In this document: piece after piece, positions 7,642-18,261 of the stretch
How positions within the stretch are numbered: the first letter of the stretch is position 1
Layout: each line of letters opens with the position of its first letter
Assembly (NCBI GenBank): GCA_963169045.1
Contig: CAUJDF010000002.1
Location: 140,901 to 204,900, forward strand
DNA: 64,000 nucleotides
Direction of reading: 5' to 3'
DNA from: Myxococcota bacterium
GTDB taxonomy: Bacteria > Myxococcota_A > Bradymonadia > UBA7976 > UBA1532
Position numbers and translations under genes: made by a program
The notes under the pieces: model-generated
What the model was told of the DNA's origin: nothing
Seen by the model: only the letters and a program-made list of their open reading frames with translations
The model's database searches: none

Positions 7642-9468
7642 TCAGGGAAGCCCGCCGGCGCCGACGAGCCAGGCCTCGCGCTGCCGCACCTGCTCGGGCG
7701 TCGCCGACGGGAGCGGCTCGAGCTTCCAGCGGTCCGGCGGCGGCTCGGCGGCGAAGGTGACCGGCAGACGCAGCAGGCGCTGGCGGCGCGCGACGAGCAG
7801 CGTGGCCTTCGAGCCGGGCTTGTACTGCGCGCGGCGGTCCTTCCAGGAGCCGGCGGGCAGGCGATAGTCGTCGAGCCCGAGGATCTCGTCGTCCGCGTTC
7901 ACCCCCGCGGCGAAGGCGGGCGTGTCGCGGCGCACGCGCTCGACGACGATGCGGCCGCCGTCCTCGCGCACGTCGACGCCGATCCAGCCGCGCACCGGCT
8001 CCGGCGGCTCCCCCGGCCGCGGCGTCGCGGTGCGGAACCGCAGGCCGAACCGCGCGAGCGCCGGCGCGTAGTCGAGGTCCGCGGTGGTCGTGACGGCGCG
8101 GTCGTGGAGCGCCCCCGCCGCCTCCCCTCCGACCTCGACGAGCAACGCGCGGAGCTCCTCGGGCGTGTAGCCCCGGGCGCCGGCGTAACGCGCGAACGCC
8201 AGGCGCATCACGTCGTCGAGCGAGCGCTGGCCCTCGGTCGCCGCGCGGATGTGGGCGTCGAGCAGCCAACCGACCGCCGCCCCCTTGGCGTAGTAGCTCA
8301 CGCTGGTGTTCGCGGTGTTCTCGTCCGGCCGGTAGTACTTGATCCACGCGTCGAACGAGGCCTCGGCCAGCGAGCGCACGCGGCGCCCGGGCGCCTCCTC
8401 GACCGCCTCGATGCGCCGCGACAGGCCCTTCAGGTACTCGGCGTCGCTGATCAGCCCGGCGCGCCGCAGCATCAGGCCCTCGTAGTAGCTCGTCAGGCCC
8501 TCGGCCACCCACAGGCTCCGCGTGTAGTTCTCGTGCTCGTAGTCGAACGGACCGAGCTCGCGCGGGCGCAGCCGCTTGACGTTCCACGCGTGAAACAGCT
8601 CGTGCGAGGCGAGGCGCAGCCAGTCGACGTAGCTCTCGCGCACCCGAAAGTCCCACCGGCTCGCCATCAGCACCGTCGATGCCGCGTGTTCGAGGCCGCC
8701 GGACGCCTCGGTCAGCATGTTCAGGAAGACGAAGCGCTCGTACGGCAGCGACCCCCAGAAGCGGCGATGCTGCTCGACCACCTTCTCGAGATCGGCGGCG
8801 GCGCCGTCGACGTCCCAGAGCCCGCCCGATCCGTGGACGACGAGCACGTGCTCCTTCCCGTCCACGCGGAAGCGCCGGATCTCGGGCGCGCCCAGGTAGA
8901 TCGGCGAGTCGACGAGCTCGTCGAAGTCCTTGGCGCGAAAGCGGAAATCGCCCGTGCCAGCCAGCGCGGTGACCGCCTGCGCGTAGGCGCGCGCCGGCTC
9001 GACGCGGACCTCGTACGGCCGCTGCGGATCGTCCACCGGCGCGAGGAACGTGGCGGCGCCGTTGATGAGCGCGAAGTCGGCCTCGATCCAGTTGGTGCGC
9101 ACGCTCATCTCGCGCCCGTAGACGCGGTAGCGCAGCGTGACGGGATCGGCGCCGCCGGTGGTCACCGTCCAGCGGTTCTTGGCGGTCTTGCGGACGGGCA
9201 GCGCCGCGCCGCGGGCGTCACGCGCCTCGACGCTCTCCACGTGTCGCGAGAACTCGCGGACGAGGTACGAGCCGGGCGTCCAGACCGGCATCATGACGGT
9301 GAATTCGGTCCGGCCGGCGGTGGGATAGGTGCCCTCCACCCGGACCTGGTGGGTGTGCGGCTCGGGGAACCGCAAGGTGTATTTGACGGGGGGCGGCGGC
9401 CCTTCGGCCGCCATCGCCGCTGTCGCGAGCCCCCCCAGCATCGCGACGAGCGCCGCCAGTCTCCCCAT
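7642..9468 (-). CDS. M61-family metallopeptidase with PDZ domain
   Basis: An exported 608-residue peptidase of the glycyl-aminopeptidase (M61) group. It has a signal peptide (about residues 1-20, ATAAMA), an M61 N-terminal beta domain, and a catalytic domain with HELFH (His289) followed by NVKRLRP and the downstream glutamate in WVAEGLTSYYE. A C-terminal PDZ-like domain contains GWIGVDVREDGG and a GVNADDEILGLD segment. M61 enzymes cleave N-terminal Gly or Ala residues; the physiological target here is unknown. The gene ends 10 bp from the PilZ gene's stop side on the same strand, so the PilZ gene (9478-9807) and this gene are probably one transcript. Confidence 0.92.
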   Translation of the reverse strand: MGRLAALVAMLGGLATAAMAAEGPPPPVKYTLRFPEPHTHQVRVEGTYPTAGRTEFTVMMPVWTPGSYLVREFSRHVESVEARDARGAALPVRKTAKNRWTVTTGGADPVTLRYRVYGREMSVRTNWIEADFALINGAATFLAPVDDPQRPYEVRVEPARAYAQAVTALAGTGDFRFRAKDFDELVDSPIYLGAPEIRRFRVDGKEHVLVVHGSGGLWDVDGAAADLEKVVEQHRRFWGSLPYERFVFLNMLTEASGGLEHAASTVLMASRWDFRVRESYVDWLRLASHELFHAWNVKRLRPRELGPFDYEHENYTRSLWVAEGLTSYYEGLMLRRAGLISDAEYLKGLSRRIEAVEEAPGRRVRSLAEASFDAWIKYYRPDENTANTSVSYYAKGAAVGWLLDAHIRAATEGQRSLDDVMRLAFARYAGARGYTPEELRALLVEVGGEAAGALHDRAVTTTADLDYAPALARFGLRFRTATPRPGEPPEPVRGWIGVDVREDGGRIVVERVRRDTPAFAAGVNADDEILGLDDYRLPAGSWKDRRAQYKPGSKATLLVARRQRLLRLPVTFAAEPPPDRWKLEPLPSATPEQVRQREAWLVGAGGLP

Positions 9469-9477
9469 CTGGCGCGC

Positions 9478-9807
9478 TCAGGCTGCGTCGACGTATTGGC
9501 GCAGGACCGCCAGTGTGTCGTCCGGGACGTAGACGAACTCGATGCCGGTGCCCGGGCCGTCGGTGCCCCAGCCGGCGCGGCGGGCGCGCCCGCAGGCCCA
9601 GAGCTGCCGCTGGTCGCCGGGCAGCTCGAACCGGATGATCACCGGGCCGTCCCAACGACCGAGGTCGGTGTCGACGGCGCGCGTGGAGCGCACGAACATG
9701 CCTCGCTCCGAGATGTCGGTGCCGAGGCACAGCGCGGCGCGGTCATCGAAGACGGCGGTGACGAAGTCGCCGAAGGCCAGGCGGTTCACGGCGCGACGTT
9801 CGCTCAT
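9478..9807 (-). CDS. PilZ-domain protein
   Basis: A 109-residue single-domain protein. It begins MSERRAVNRLAFGDFVTA and has DISERGMFVRSTRAV, which corresponds to the PilZ D/NxSxxG motif; a basic RR/RxxR-type N-terminus is present (ERRAVNR). PilZ domains bind cyclic di-GMP and control motility or exopolysaccharide, or in Myxococcota may lack binding. ATG 9807 has AAAGGGGGA upstream. Longer open frame upstream overlaps the divergent lipoprotein and is a shadow. It lies 10 bp before the M61 peptidase gene, suggesting co-transcription. Confidence 0.85.
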   Translation of the reverse strand: MSERRAVNRLAFGDFVTAVFDDRAALCLGTDISERGMFVRSTRAVDTDLGRWDGPVIIRFELPGDQRQLWACGRARRAGWGTDGPGTGIEFVYVPDDTLAVLRQYVDAA

Positions 9808-9937
9808 GCGGTCCCCCTTTCGGACTCGGCGCAGGAGCGCGCCGATGGGTGGACAATCTCCCACATGTAGGTGCGCGTCAAATTCCGGTTCGGTTGATCC
9901 GCGGCGGCGCGCGGCCGCATGCTCGTGGGACGAGACC

Positions 9938-10756
9938 ATGCGTCGCCTCCTCTCTCCCCTGCTGTTGGTGCTGCCTGCGTGCGCGGAGATCACGCCGCCA
10001 CCCGACGGCGCCGTGTCGCGCCTGACGGACGACGCGCTGGTGGGCGGCGGGATGCCGAGGCGCGACGGCGGCGCCGCGGCCTTTGACGCCGCGCCTCCGC
10101 CGCCTCCGCCGCCCGAAGGCTGCGGGGCCGCCGACGCGCCGCTCTGCGCGGCGTGCGGCGCCGACGGGACGCCCCAGCCCCTCGCCGACGACCCCCGCTG
10201 CCCTGCCCTCGACTGCTCCATCTTCGACACGTTTGTTCGGACGACCGAGGGCGGCACCGAGATCTGCGTCCGCACCCGTTTCGCACCCGCCGGCGGTCGC
10301 TGCCTCGCCGTCGGCCGGTGTCGCGAGGCCGCCGACGCGGCGTGGTGCGCCGATCGCACCGCCGAGGAGGCCGCGCGCGCCGACCGCCCCTGCCAGGCGA
10401 TGCAGGGCTGCGCCGGGAGCACGCCGCCGTCGTTCGCGCCCGCGCCGGAGGGCACGCCCTGCGAGGGCGGCCGCTGCGACGCGGAGGGCGCCTGCCTGCC
10501 CGTCGTGGACGACGACCGGTGCGATCCCTGGGCCGCCGGCACGGTCTGCCGCACCGGCGTGCACATCAACGGCGAGTCCTACTGCGAGGTCGCGACCGAC
10601 GGCGGCAGCTGCTTCGACGCGTGCGGCGCCGGCGGGAGCTACTGCATCGCGGCGCGCGCCGCCGGCCCGGGCGTCTGCGAGGCGGGCGCCGAGCGGGGCT
10701 GCATCGAGGCCGGCGCAGCCCAGCTGTGCTGGTGCCGCGTCCGGAGCGAGCAGTAG
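9938..10756 (+). CDS. Cys-rich secreted lipoprotein, function unknown
   Basis: A 272-residue lipoprotein: MRRLLSPLLLVLPACAE gives a lipobox with Cys15. A Pro-rich, Asp/Ala linker follows, then about 20 Cys spread over the mature part, in EGF-like spacing near the C-terminus. No enzyme motif is seen. The pattern matches the many Myxococcota surface lipoproteins with disulfide-rich C-termini. ATG 9938 is the start that places the signal peptide at the N-terminus. It is divergent from the PilZ gene across a 130-bp region. Confidence 0.75.
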   Translation: MRRLLSPLLLVLPACAEITPPPDGAVSRLTDDALVGGGMPRRDGGAAAFDAAPPPPPPPEGCGAADAPLCAACGADGTPQPLADDPRCPALDCSIFDTFVRTTEGGTEICVRTRFAPAGGRCLAVGRCREAADAAWCADRTAEEAARADRPCQAMQGCAGSTPPSFAPAPEGTPCEGGRCDAEGACLPVVDDDRCDPWAAGTVCRTGVHINGESYCEVATDGGSCFDACGAGGSYCIAARAAGPGVCEAGAERGCIEAGAAQLCWCRVRSEQ

Positions 10757-10779
10757 CGCCGTCCGCGCGGACGGCCTCG

Positions 10780-12087
10780 CTACCGGCCGAGCCACCAGGT
10801 CAGCGCGCCCACCGCCAGCACGCCGCCGAACGCCACCACCACCGGCAGGCCGACGCGCGCGCCGCCGAGCGCCAGCGCCAGCGCCGCCTTGCTGACGGTG
10901 TTGCTGCCCGCGGCGAGCAGGACGGCCGCCGCGGCGTCGTCCATGGCGACGCGCCCGTCGCGGTACATGCCGGCCACCGACAGCGCGATGGCGTTGACAT
11001 CCGCCAGGCCGGCGACCGCCGCCGAGAGCAGGAGGCCGCGTGTGCCGAACCAGTCGCTCGCCGCGGCCGCCGCGACACGCACCGCCGCGAACAGCAGGCC
11101 CAGCTTGATGGCCGACGTGAGGCTGAAGGGGTTCGCGAAGCGGGGCTCCTCGCCGGCCTCGGACGCGTCCCGCCGCGCGCGCCGGGCCAGCGCCCAGGCC
11201 GCCGCGGCGCTGGCCACGAGCATCGCCCCGAGCGCGAGCCCGGTCGGCGCCAGCAACGCCGGCGCGAAGAGCGCGAGCTCGACGGCCAGGCGCGGGAACA
11301 TGACGCCGGACGCGAGCACGATGGCGAGCGCCGCCGTGCGCGCGATCGTCGGCGCCTCCCGCCCGCGCTGCGAGAACGTCAGCGTCACCGCCGTCGACGA
11401 CGCGAGGCCGCCGAACAGGCCGGTCAGCCCCACGCCGCGCCGCGCGCCGAGCACGCGCACCGCCCCGTACCCGAAGAAGCTGATGGCGGCGACCACGACC
11501 ACCACCAGGCCGACGGCGAACGGGTTCAACGCGCCGTAGGGCCCGAGGCGCTCGTCGGGCAGCAGCGGCAGCACCACCGCCGCCAGCAGGATGAACTGCG
11601 TCGTGGCGTAGACGTCTTCGGCGCTCAGGCGCTGCGCCCACACGTGCAGCGGACGGCGCATCGCCAGGGCCGCCATCGTGACGCCGCCGAGCGCCAGCGC
11701 GAGGACCTGGCGCGCCTCGAAGCCCAGCGGCAGGCCGGACGCGAACGGCACGAGGCCGATGAGCCACGTCACGATCGCTGCCACCGCGGTCGTCATGCCC
11801 ACCGTGCGCTCGAGGCCGCTCGTGCGGTGGCGCCAGTGGAGCGCGACGCCCAACAGCAACAGCAGCCCCAGAAGCGGCACCGCGACGATCACCGCGCCGA
11901 AGCTCGGGTAGAGCAGCGCCGTGAGCGACGCGCCGAGCGAGATGAGCGGGAACGTACGCGCCCCCGCCATCGCGTACAGCGACTCGCTGCGCGAGCGCCG
12001 CTCCCGCTCCATGCCGACGAGCAGGCCGATGACGGCGCTGACCGTCAGGCCGAGGGCGATCTGCCGTGCGTCGAAGACGTCGTCCAC
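10780..12087 (-). CDS. MgtC/SapB-DUF4010 family inner-membrane protein
   Basis: A 435-residue polytopic membrane protein. The N-terminal 130 residues form an MgtC/SapB domain (GLLVGMERERRSRSE, then GARTFPLISLGAS). The rest is DUF4010-like with many hydrophobic helices and conserved FFGYGAVRVLG, GLASSTAVTLTFSQR and AGLADVNAIALSVAG segments. Members are thought to act in ion homeostasis or transport, without a firmly established substrate. Length is normal for the fused family. The gene is divergent from the NtrC-like regulator across a 161-bp intergenic region that carries a sigma-54 site for the opposite strand. Confidence 0.88.
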   Translation of the reverse strand: MDDVFDARQIALGLTVSAVIGLLVGMERERRSRSESLYAMAGARTFPLISLGASLTALLYPSFGAVIVAVPLLGLLLLLGVALHWRHRTSGLERTVGMTTAVAAIVTWLIGLVPFASGLPLGFEARQVLALALGGVTMAALAMRRPLHVWAQRLSAEDVYATTQFILLAAVVLPLLPDERLGPYGALNPFAVGLVVVVVAAISFFGYGAVRVLGARRGVGLTGLFGGLASSTAVTLTFSQRGREAPTIARTAALAIVLASGVMFPRLAVELALFAPALLAPTGLALGAMLVASAAAAWALARRARRDASEAGEEPRFANPFSLTSAIKLGLLFAAVRVAAAAASDWFGTRGLLLSAAVAGLADVNAIALSVAGMYRDGRVAMDDAAAAVLLAAGSNTVSKAALALALGGARVGLPVVVAFGGVLAVGALTWWLGR

Positions 12088-12194
12088 CCGGTTTTCGATG
12101 CCCCGACGGACGGGCTTGTCGCCTCATCCGAAAACGGTAACATGCGGGGGTACCTGACGGTGCCGTGCGGCCTGGGAACCGCGCGGCGCCTGCG

Positions 12195-12209
12195 TGGCAC
12201 GCCGCTTGC
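12195..12209 (+). promoter_or_regulatory. Sigma-54 (-24/-12) promoter
   Basis: TGGCAC-N5-TTGC is a full match to the -24/-12 consensus, with GG and GC in the correct phase. The expected transcript start is near 12221, about 28 nt before the ATG of the sigma-54-dependent regulator, which therefore probably activates its own gene or is activated by a related enhancer-binding protein. Confidence 0.75.
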
Positions 12210-12248
12210 GAAGGGCGCCGCCGACATCCGCAACACGAGGACGCGCGC

Positions 12249-13628
<1,380 letters not shown>

Positions 13629-13631
13629 CCG

Positions 13632-14099
13632 TCAGCCCGCCGGCGCCTCGTCGCCCCGGACGATGATCACCGGGCAGGGCGCCTGGCGCGCCACCTGCTG
13701 CGCCACGCTGCCCATGATGAGATGCGACAGGCCCCGGCGCCCATGCGTGCCCATCACGATGGCGTCGGCGTCCTCCTCCTTCGCCTGGGCCAGGATGACC
13801 TGGTGCGGCACGCCGGACACGAGGTCGCGCGTCACGGGCACCGTCGACGTGCCGGCGATGCGCGCCACCATCTCGTCGAGCCGCACCAGCGCCTGCTCCC
13901 GGATGTACTCGTTCATGGGCATGCCGGGCCGCCCGGGCGCCTGCACCAGCACGTCGCCCACGTAGTAGGGCGGGTCGTAGACGTGCAGCACGCGGATGGA
14001 CGCGCCGAACTTCCCCGCCAGGTAGATCGCGTACTCGACCGCCGCGACCGACGACTCCGAGAAATCCACCGGAACCAGGATCTTCTTGAGCTCTCTCAT
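13632..14099 (-). CDS. Universal stress protein (UspA family)
   Basis: A 155-residue single UspA domain. It opens MRELKKILVPVDFSESSVAA and ends with the nucleotide-binding loop GTHGRRGLSHLIMGSVAQ, which fits the G-x2-G-x9-G-S/T pattern of ATP-binding members. A central insertion of Pro-rich sequence (APGRPGMPMNEYI) is common in this subgroup. Start ATG 14099 has GGAGG 7 nt upstream. It is convergent with the NtrC-like gene (3 bp apart). Confidence 0.93.
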   Translation of the reverse strand: MRELKKILVPVDFSESSVAAVEYAIYLAGKFGASIRVLHVYDPPYYVGDVLVQAPGRPGMPMNEYIREQALVRLDEMVARIAGTSTVPVTRDLVSGVPHQVILAQAKEEDADAIVMGTHGRRGLSHLIMGSVAQQVARQAPCPVIIVRGDEAPAG

Positions 14100-14191
14100 G
14101 CCGGCTCCTCCGCCCCTCGAAAGTTTCAATCGGCGTGCCATGGCCGGCCTGCGGGCGACCGCGCCCGCAGGTCACCGACCGGAAACATGTC

Positions 14192-16492
14192 TCATGGCCG
14201 TGTCACCGCGCCGCCCAGGCTGAGCAGGAAGGCGACCAGGTCGTCGAGCTGCGCGGGCGTCAGGTGGCTCGTGCGGCCGTGGCGGTCGGCGGCGTTGCGC
14301 GTCGTCAGCACGTCGCGCAGCGTCGGCGCGGAGCCGTCGTGCAGGTACGGCGGGTTGCGCCACAGGCCGTACAACGTCGGGGTGTCGAGGCCCGGCAGCG
14401 GCCCGCCGAGGCGCTGGCCGGAGCCCGCCCCGAGCGTGCCGACGTCGTGCAGGCGCGGTACGCCCGCGGCCTCGAAGGCGCTGTCGGTGAGGGCCGGGCC
14501 CGCGTGGCACCCGGCGCAGCCCACCTCGGGCGACTCGAAGAGAGCGCGGCCGCGCGCCGCTGAGTCGTCGTCGGGGTGCGGGCTCGGCGCGATCTCCGCG
14601 AGCGAGGCGACGTAGGCGGCGAGCGCGTCGAGGTCCGGGCTGAGGCCGGCCTTGGGCGCGCCCAGCGTCATGTCCCTGGAATCGCTGTGGAAATCGGGGT
14701 CGGTCAGCAGGCCGGTGCCGCCGAACGGCCCGCGGATGTCGTGCTCGAAGTCCTGCACCTCGTCGAAGTTGGCGCTCCAGTGCAGCGGCGCGGCGCCGGC
14801 GCGGCCGACGAGCGCGATGGTGTTGCGCAGGCCCTCGCCGCGGTCGGTGAAGTCCCAGACGAGATTGTCGCCGTCGCCGTCGAGGTGGCAGTGGGCGCAC
14901 GCGACGTAGCCGGCCGCGGCGAGCCGCGTGTCGTAGGCGTCGTTGAACAGCTGCTTGCCGCGCAGCACGGCGGGCGGCAGCGGCTCGGCCTCGATCGTGC
15001 GGAGGCGCGCGACCGGCTCGGGCTGCCGATCGAAGCTCGAGACGTCGTAGACGACCACCTCGCGGGAGAGCGACGCGTCGACGAAGAGGAAGCGGTCGTC
15101 GTCGGAGAGCGCGAGGCCCGCCGGCGCGTAGCCGACGTCGCCGATCGAGCCGGAGGGCGTCCCGTCGTAGCGGTCGAGGCGGTCGACGCTGCGGCTGCCG
15201 AGGCCCGCGACGTAGAGGTAGTCACCGTGACGGCTGTAGACCGCCGCCGAGGCGAAGCCGCGCTCGTCGAACTGCTTGCGCTCGTCGAAGCGCTCCTCGA
15301 GCGAGGCGCCGTCGAGGAAGCTGACGACGGCGCGCACCGTCGTGTCGAAGCGCAGCGGCGTGCCGTCGCGGAAGAGCCCCTGCCCGATGTTCGCCTGGAG
15401 CGACGGGAGCGCGATCTCGCGGCCGTCCGGCGCCACGAGGACCTGGTCGAGGTAGCTCGGCACGCCGCCGATCTCGGTGTCGCTCGCCACCTGCGGATCG
15501 AACGCGAGCCGCCGTGTCTCGACGCCGCCGGTCGCCGGGTCGAGGACGTAGATCTCGCCGCCCTCCGGCGGAGAGCGCCAGCGCGAGACCAGCAGCCGTC
15601 CGCCGCGCTCGCCGGGCAGCCAGGCGATGCCGCGCGGATCCGGTCCGACCGGGAAGCGGTCCGGGCCCTCGGCATGGGCGCCGACGCGGGCGACCTCGCC
15701 GGTGGCGCCCAGCGTGACGAACCACTGTACGCCGTCGAAGGCGCCCACGATGCCGTGCGGCCGGCTGCCCACGGGCATCGGCACCCGGATCTCGTTCAGC
15801 GGGGTGGCCGGATCGCCGAGCGGCGCTCCGCCGGCGCCGGCGGGGGCGAAGAAGCGCACCTCGTCGGCCTCGCAGGCCACCGCCAGCGCGATGCCGCCCG
15901 CCGCCAGCGTGCGCGGGCCGCGGCACGTGGCGAGGCGTCGAGAGACGGCCCAGCCGTCGTCGACGCGGCGCAGCAGGACCACCTGGTCCGCGTCCGGCAC
16001 GACGAGGGCCACCGTCGACGAGCCGTCCGGCTCGCGGAACGTCCGGATCGTGGCGCTGCTCGACGGCCCCGCGCCCCACTCGGGGGCCCCGGGCACCGCC
16101 GTGATCACCACGCCGGCCGTCCGGCGGGCGCCGTTCGCGCTGAACGCGGTCAGCGTCGCGCGATAGCGGCCCGGCCGGTCGTAAGCGACGGTGGCGGTCG
16201 GCTCGGGTCGCGGCGCGTCCCAGCCCCCGCCGTCCCCGAACGACCACTGGAAGGCGACGGCGCCCGTCGACGCGCTGCCGTCGAGGACGACCGGCTCGCC
16301 GACCTTCACGTAGCGGGACTCGCCGGCCCGCGGTACGAGCGGTACCGCGGAATCCGCAGCCGAGTCGGGCACTTGCGCGGCGTCCGCCGCCGTGGCGTCC
16401 TTGTCGGGCGCGTCGGCCGACGGCGTTCCGGGGTCGGCGCCGCACGCCGCGAGCGCCCACGCCGCCAGCCCCGACGCCCAGGCGCGCCGCAT
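14192..16492 (-). CDS. Lipoprotein with PKD domain, beta-propeller and C-terminal di-heme cytochrome c (MauG/CCP-like)
   Basis: A 766-residue lipoprotein: lipobox ALAACG near residue 17, then an Asp/Ala linker. A PKD domain follows (VVLDGSASTGAVAFQWSFGDGG), then a YVTN-type propeller with repeated RG.. beta segments. The C-terminal 260 residues carry two haem-binding motifs, CAHCH (residue 532) and CAGCH (659), spaced as in di-haem cytochrome c peroxidase/MauG proteins. Role: surface or periplasmic redox protein, substrate unknown. The start ATG 16492 shares its A with the TGA of the LVIVD gene, so the two are translationally coupled. A longer frame running to 18250 is an artefact of the open reading frame in high-GC DNA. 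Confidence 0.85.
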   Translation of the reverse strand: MRRAWASGLAAWALAACGADPGTPSADAPDKDATAADAAQVPDSAADSAVPLVPRAGESRYVKVGEPVVLDGSASTGAVAFQWSFGDGGGWDAPRPEPTATVAYDRPGRYRATLTAFSANGARRTAGVVITAVPGAPEWGAGPSSSATIRTFREPDGSSTVALVVPDADQVVLLRRVDDGWAVSRRLATCRGPRTLAAGGIALAVACEADEVRFFAPAGAGGAPLGDPATPLNEIRVPMPVGSRPHGIVGAFDGVQWFVTLGATGEVARVGAHAEGPDRFPVGPDPRGIAWLPGERGGRLLVSRWRSPPEGGEIYVLDPATGGVETRRLAFDPQVASDTEIGGVPSYLDQVLVAPDGREIALPSLQANIGQGLFRDGTPLRFDTTVRAVVSFLDGASLEERFDERKQFDERGFASAAVYSRHGDYLYVAGLGSRSVDRLDRYDGTPSGSIGDVGYAPAGLALSDDDRFLFVDASLSREVVVYDVSSFDRQPEPVARLRTIEAEPLPPAVLRGKQLFNDAYDTRLAAAGYVACAHCHLDGDGDNLVWDFTDRGEGLRNTIALVGRAGAAPLHWSANFDEVQDFEHDIRGPFGGTGLLTDPDFHSDSRDMTLGAPKAGLSPDLDALAAYVASLAEIAPSPHPDDDSAARGRALFESPEVGCAGCHAGPALTDSAFEAAGVPRLHDVGTLGAGSGQRLGGPLPGLDTPTLYGLWRNPPYLHDGSAPTLRDVLTTRNAADRHGRTSHLTPAQLDDLVAFLLSLGGAVTRP

Positions 16493-18093
16493 CAGCCGCC
16501 CGTCGTGAAGGTGAGGGTGAACGGCTCGGCGACGGCGTTCCCGTTGAAGTCGGCGACACCGCCCGCCGGCACCTCGAGCACGTAGCGCGTGCGCGGCTGC
16601 AGCGGCGCCCGCGGCCGGAAGTTCACGACGTTCTCCTGCGCCGACACGAAGCCGTCGACGCGTGTGCGCGCCGGGTCCGTCCCCGCCTCGTAGAGCCTCA
16701 CCGAGCCCTCCCAGGCGGAGCGCACGTCGACCGGCTCGCCGAACGTGAGGCCGAGGGCCGAGGTCGGCGGCAGATCCGCGGCGCCCTCGGCGGGGAAGCT
16801 CCACGTGACCCGCGGCGGGGTCGTGTCGGGCGCCGCGGCCCACGGGGCGATGGCGCTGCCCTGGTCCGGCGCCGCCTTGTCGTCGACGCTGAGCACCGCC
16901 ACGTTGCCGACGGGCGTGATCGTGTCGAGGTCGCCCTCGAGGCCCAGGCGCGCCACCGGCTGGATGTTCCCGAGGTCGCGGACGTCGTAGATCGCCGCGA
17001 AGTTCGACTCGCCGACGAAGGCGAGGCCCTCCTTCAGGAAGACATAGCCGCCGTTGCCGTCGGAGCGGTAGGCGCCGGCCCACGTGGGGCGCGTCGGGTC
17101 GCGCACGTCGTACACGATCAACCCGCCGCCGCCCTCCTTGCGCGCGTACCAGACGTAGCCGCCCTCCACGTTCGTGAAGTAGGCCTCGCGCCCGGGGCCG
17201 TCGGGCGTCTCGCGTGCGAGGAAGTCGCCGCCGGGGATGGGCTGCGGCGCGGTCGGATCGGAGATGTCGAGCAGCACCGTGCGCGCGCCCTCGGCGGCGG
17301 TCACGATCAGCAGGTTGCCCACGGCCTGCACCTGCCCGGCGCGCAGGACCGGCTCGAGCGAGTGGCGGGTCACCAGTCTCGGCGCCCGAGGATCGCTGGC
17401 GTCGACGACGTATACGCCGTTGTCGGCGCCGGCGACGTACACGTACGGCACCTGCCAGAACACGCTGAGCGTCACGCGCTGGTAGGCGTCCGGGTAGCGA
17501 AATCCTTCGAGATGCAGGGTACTTGCGACCGTCGGCGCCTCGACGTCGGCCACGTCCCAGAACATGATGCCGCCGCGGACGAACGACTCGAGGTGGTTCG
17601 TGACCGCCCAGCGGCCGCCCTCGTGCGAGAAGCCGATGCTGTGGGTCTCGCGCATCGCGGGCGACTCGCCGCCGCCGACGCGGACCGGCGCGCACGGATC
17701 GGCGATGTCCCAGAACGTGAGCCCGCCGCTCAGGCCGAACTCCGGCGACCAGGGCAGCAACAGGTAGCCGTCGTACATCGTCGCGAGGTTGTGGTGGTCG
17801 GTGCGGTCGCCCGGGCCGCCGTCGAGCCAGGCGCAGTTCTGCAGGAGCTGCTCGGGCGCGAACGTCACCGTGGGCGCGCCGGGGCCGCGGTTCGGCCCCC
17901 ACGCGCCGGGCTCGGGGTACGGCCTCGGCGGAGGCCCCGCGTCCGCGGCCTCGCCCGCATCGGGCGGCTGCGCGTCCGCCATCCGGGCGTCCGGCGCAGC
18001 GTCGGCGGGGGCGTCGTCCGCCGGCGCGTCCCCGCAGCCGGCCGCGAGCACCGCCAGCCCCACCCCTCCGCGCATCGACCGAAGCCACGTCAT
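16492..18093 (-). CDS. LVIVD-repeat beta-propeller lipoprotein with C-terminal Big_5-like domain
   Basis: A 533-residue lipoprotein. The signal MTWLRSMRGGVGLAVLAAGC ends in a lipobox, followed by an Ala/Asp/Pro linker. The main body repeats short segments of the LVIVD type (GGLTFWDIADP, GGIMFWDVADV, NGVYVVDASDPRAPRLV, TVLLDISDPTAP, LIVYDVRDPTRP), consistent with a seven-bladed propeller. The last 110 residues resemble an Ig-like Big_5 domain (PPRVTWSFPAEGAADLPPTSALGLTFGEPV). ATG 18093 is preferred because it gives a compact signal; TTG 18129 is also open. It is the first gene of a two-gene operon with the di-haem lipoprotein. Confidence 0.82.
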   Translation of the reverse strand: MTWLRSMRGGVGLAVLAAGCGDAPADDAPADAAPDARMADAQPPDAGEAADAGPPPRPYPEPGAWGPNRGPGAPTVTFAPEQLLQNCAWLDGGPGDRTDHHNLATMYDGYLLLPWSPEFGLSGGLTFWDIADPCAPVRVGGGESPAMRETHSIGFSHEGGRWAVTNHLESFVRGGIMFWDVADVEAPTVASTLHLEGFRYPDAYQRVTLSVFWQVPYVYVAGADNGVYVVDASDPRAPRLVTRHSLEPVLRAGQVQAVGNLLIVTAAEGARTVLLDISDPTAPQPIPGGDFLARETPDGPGREAYFTNVEGGYVWYARKEGGGGLIVYDVRDPTRPTWAGAYRSDGNGGYVFLKEGLAFVGESNFAAIYDVRDLGNIQPVARLGLEGDLDTITPVGNVAVLSVDDKAAPDQGSAIAPWAAAPDTTPPRVTWSFPAEGAADLPPTSALGLTFGEPVDVRSAWEGSVRLYEAGTDPARTRVDGFVSAQENVVNFRPRAPLQPRTRYVLEVPAGGVADFNGNAVAEPFTLTFTTGG

Positions 18094-18261
18094 GCGCCGA
18101 AGGTGCGCGATTCGCCTCGACATCGTCAACGTCGAGGCCCCCGCCGGCCGCGCGCGGCGTCGACGGTGGCTCCGCCACCTTCACGGGCGCGTCCGAGTGG
18201 CGTGGCGACGTCCCGGCGCGCCGTGATACAGCACGGACCCAAATTTCCAAGGACTGTCGTC

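Noticed and set aside
9808..9937. A regulatory RNA in the divergent PilZ/lipoprotein gap
   Set aside because: The gap is short and shows no stable hairpin or conserved element beyond what promoters would need.
14192..18250. A single 1352-codon minus-strand gene
   Set aside because: The first part is the wrong frame of the LVIVD lipoprotein. A separate signal peptide at 16492 and the TGATG junction show two genes.
17362..18261. N-terminal extension of the Cys-repeat lipoprotein
   Set aside because: This part is antisense to the LVIVD gene, and the lipoprotein signal peptide begins at 18262.
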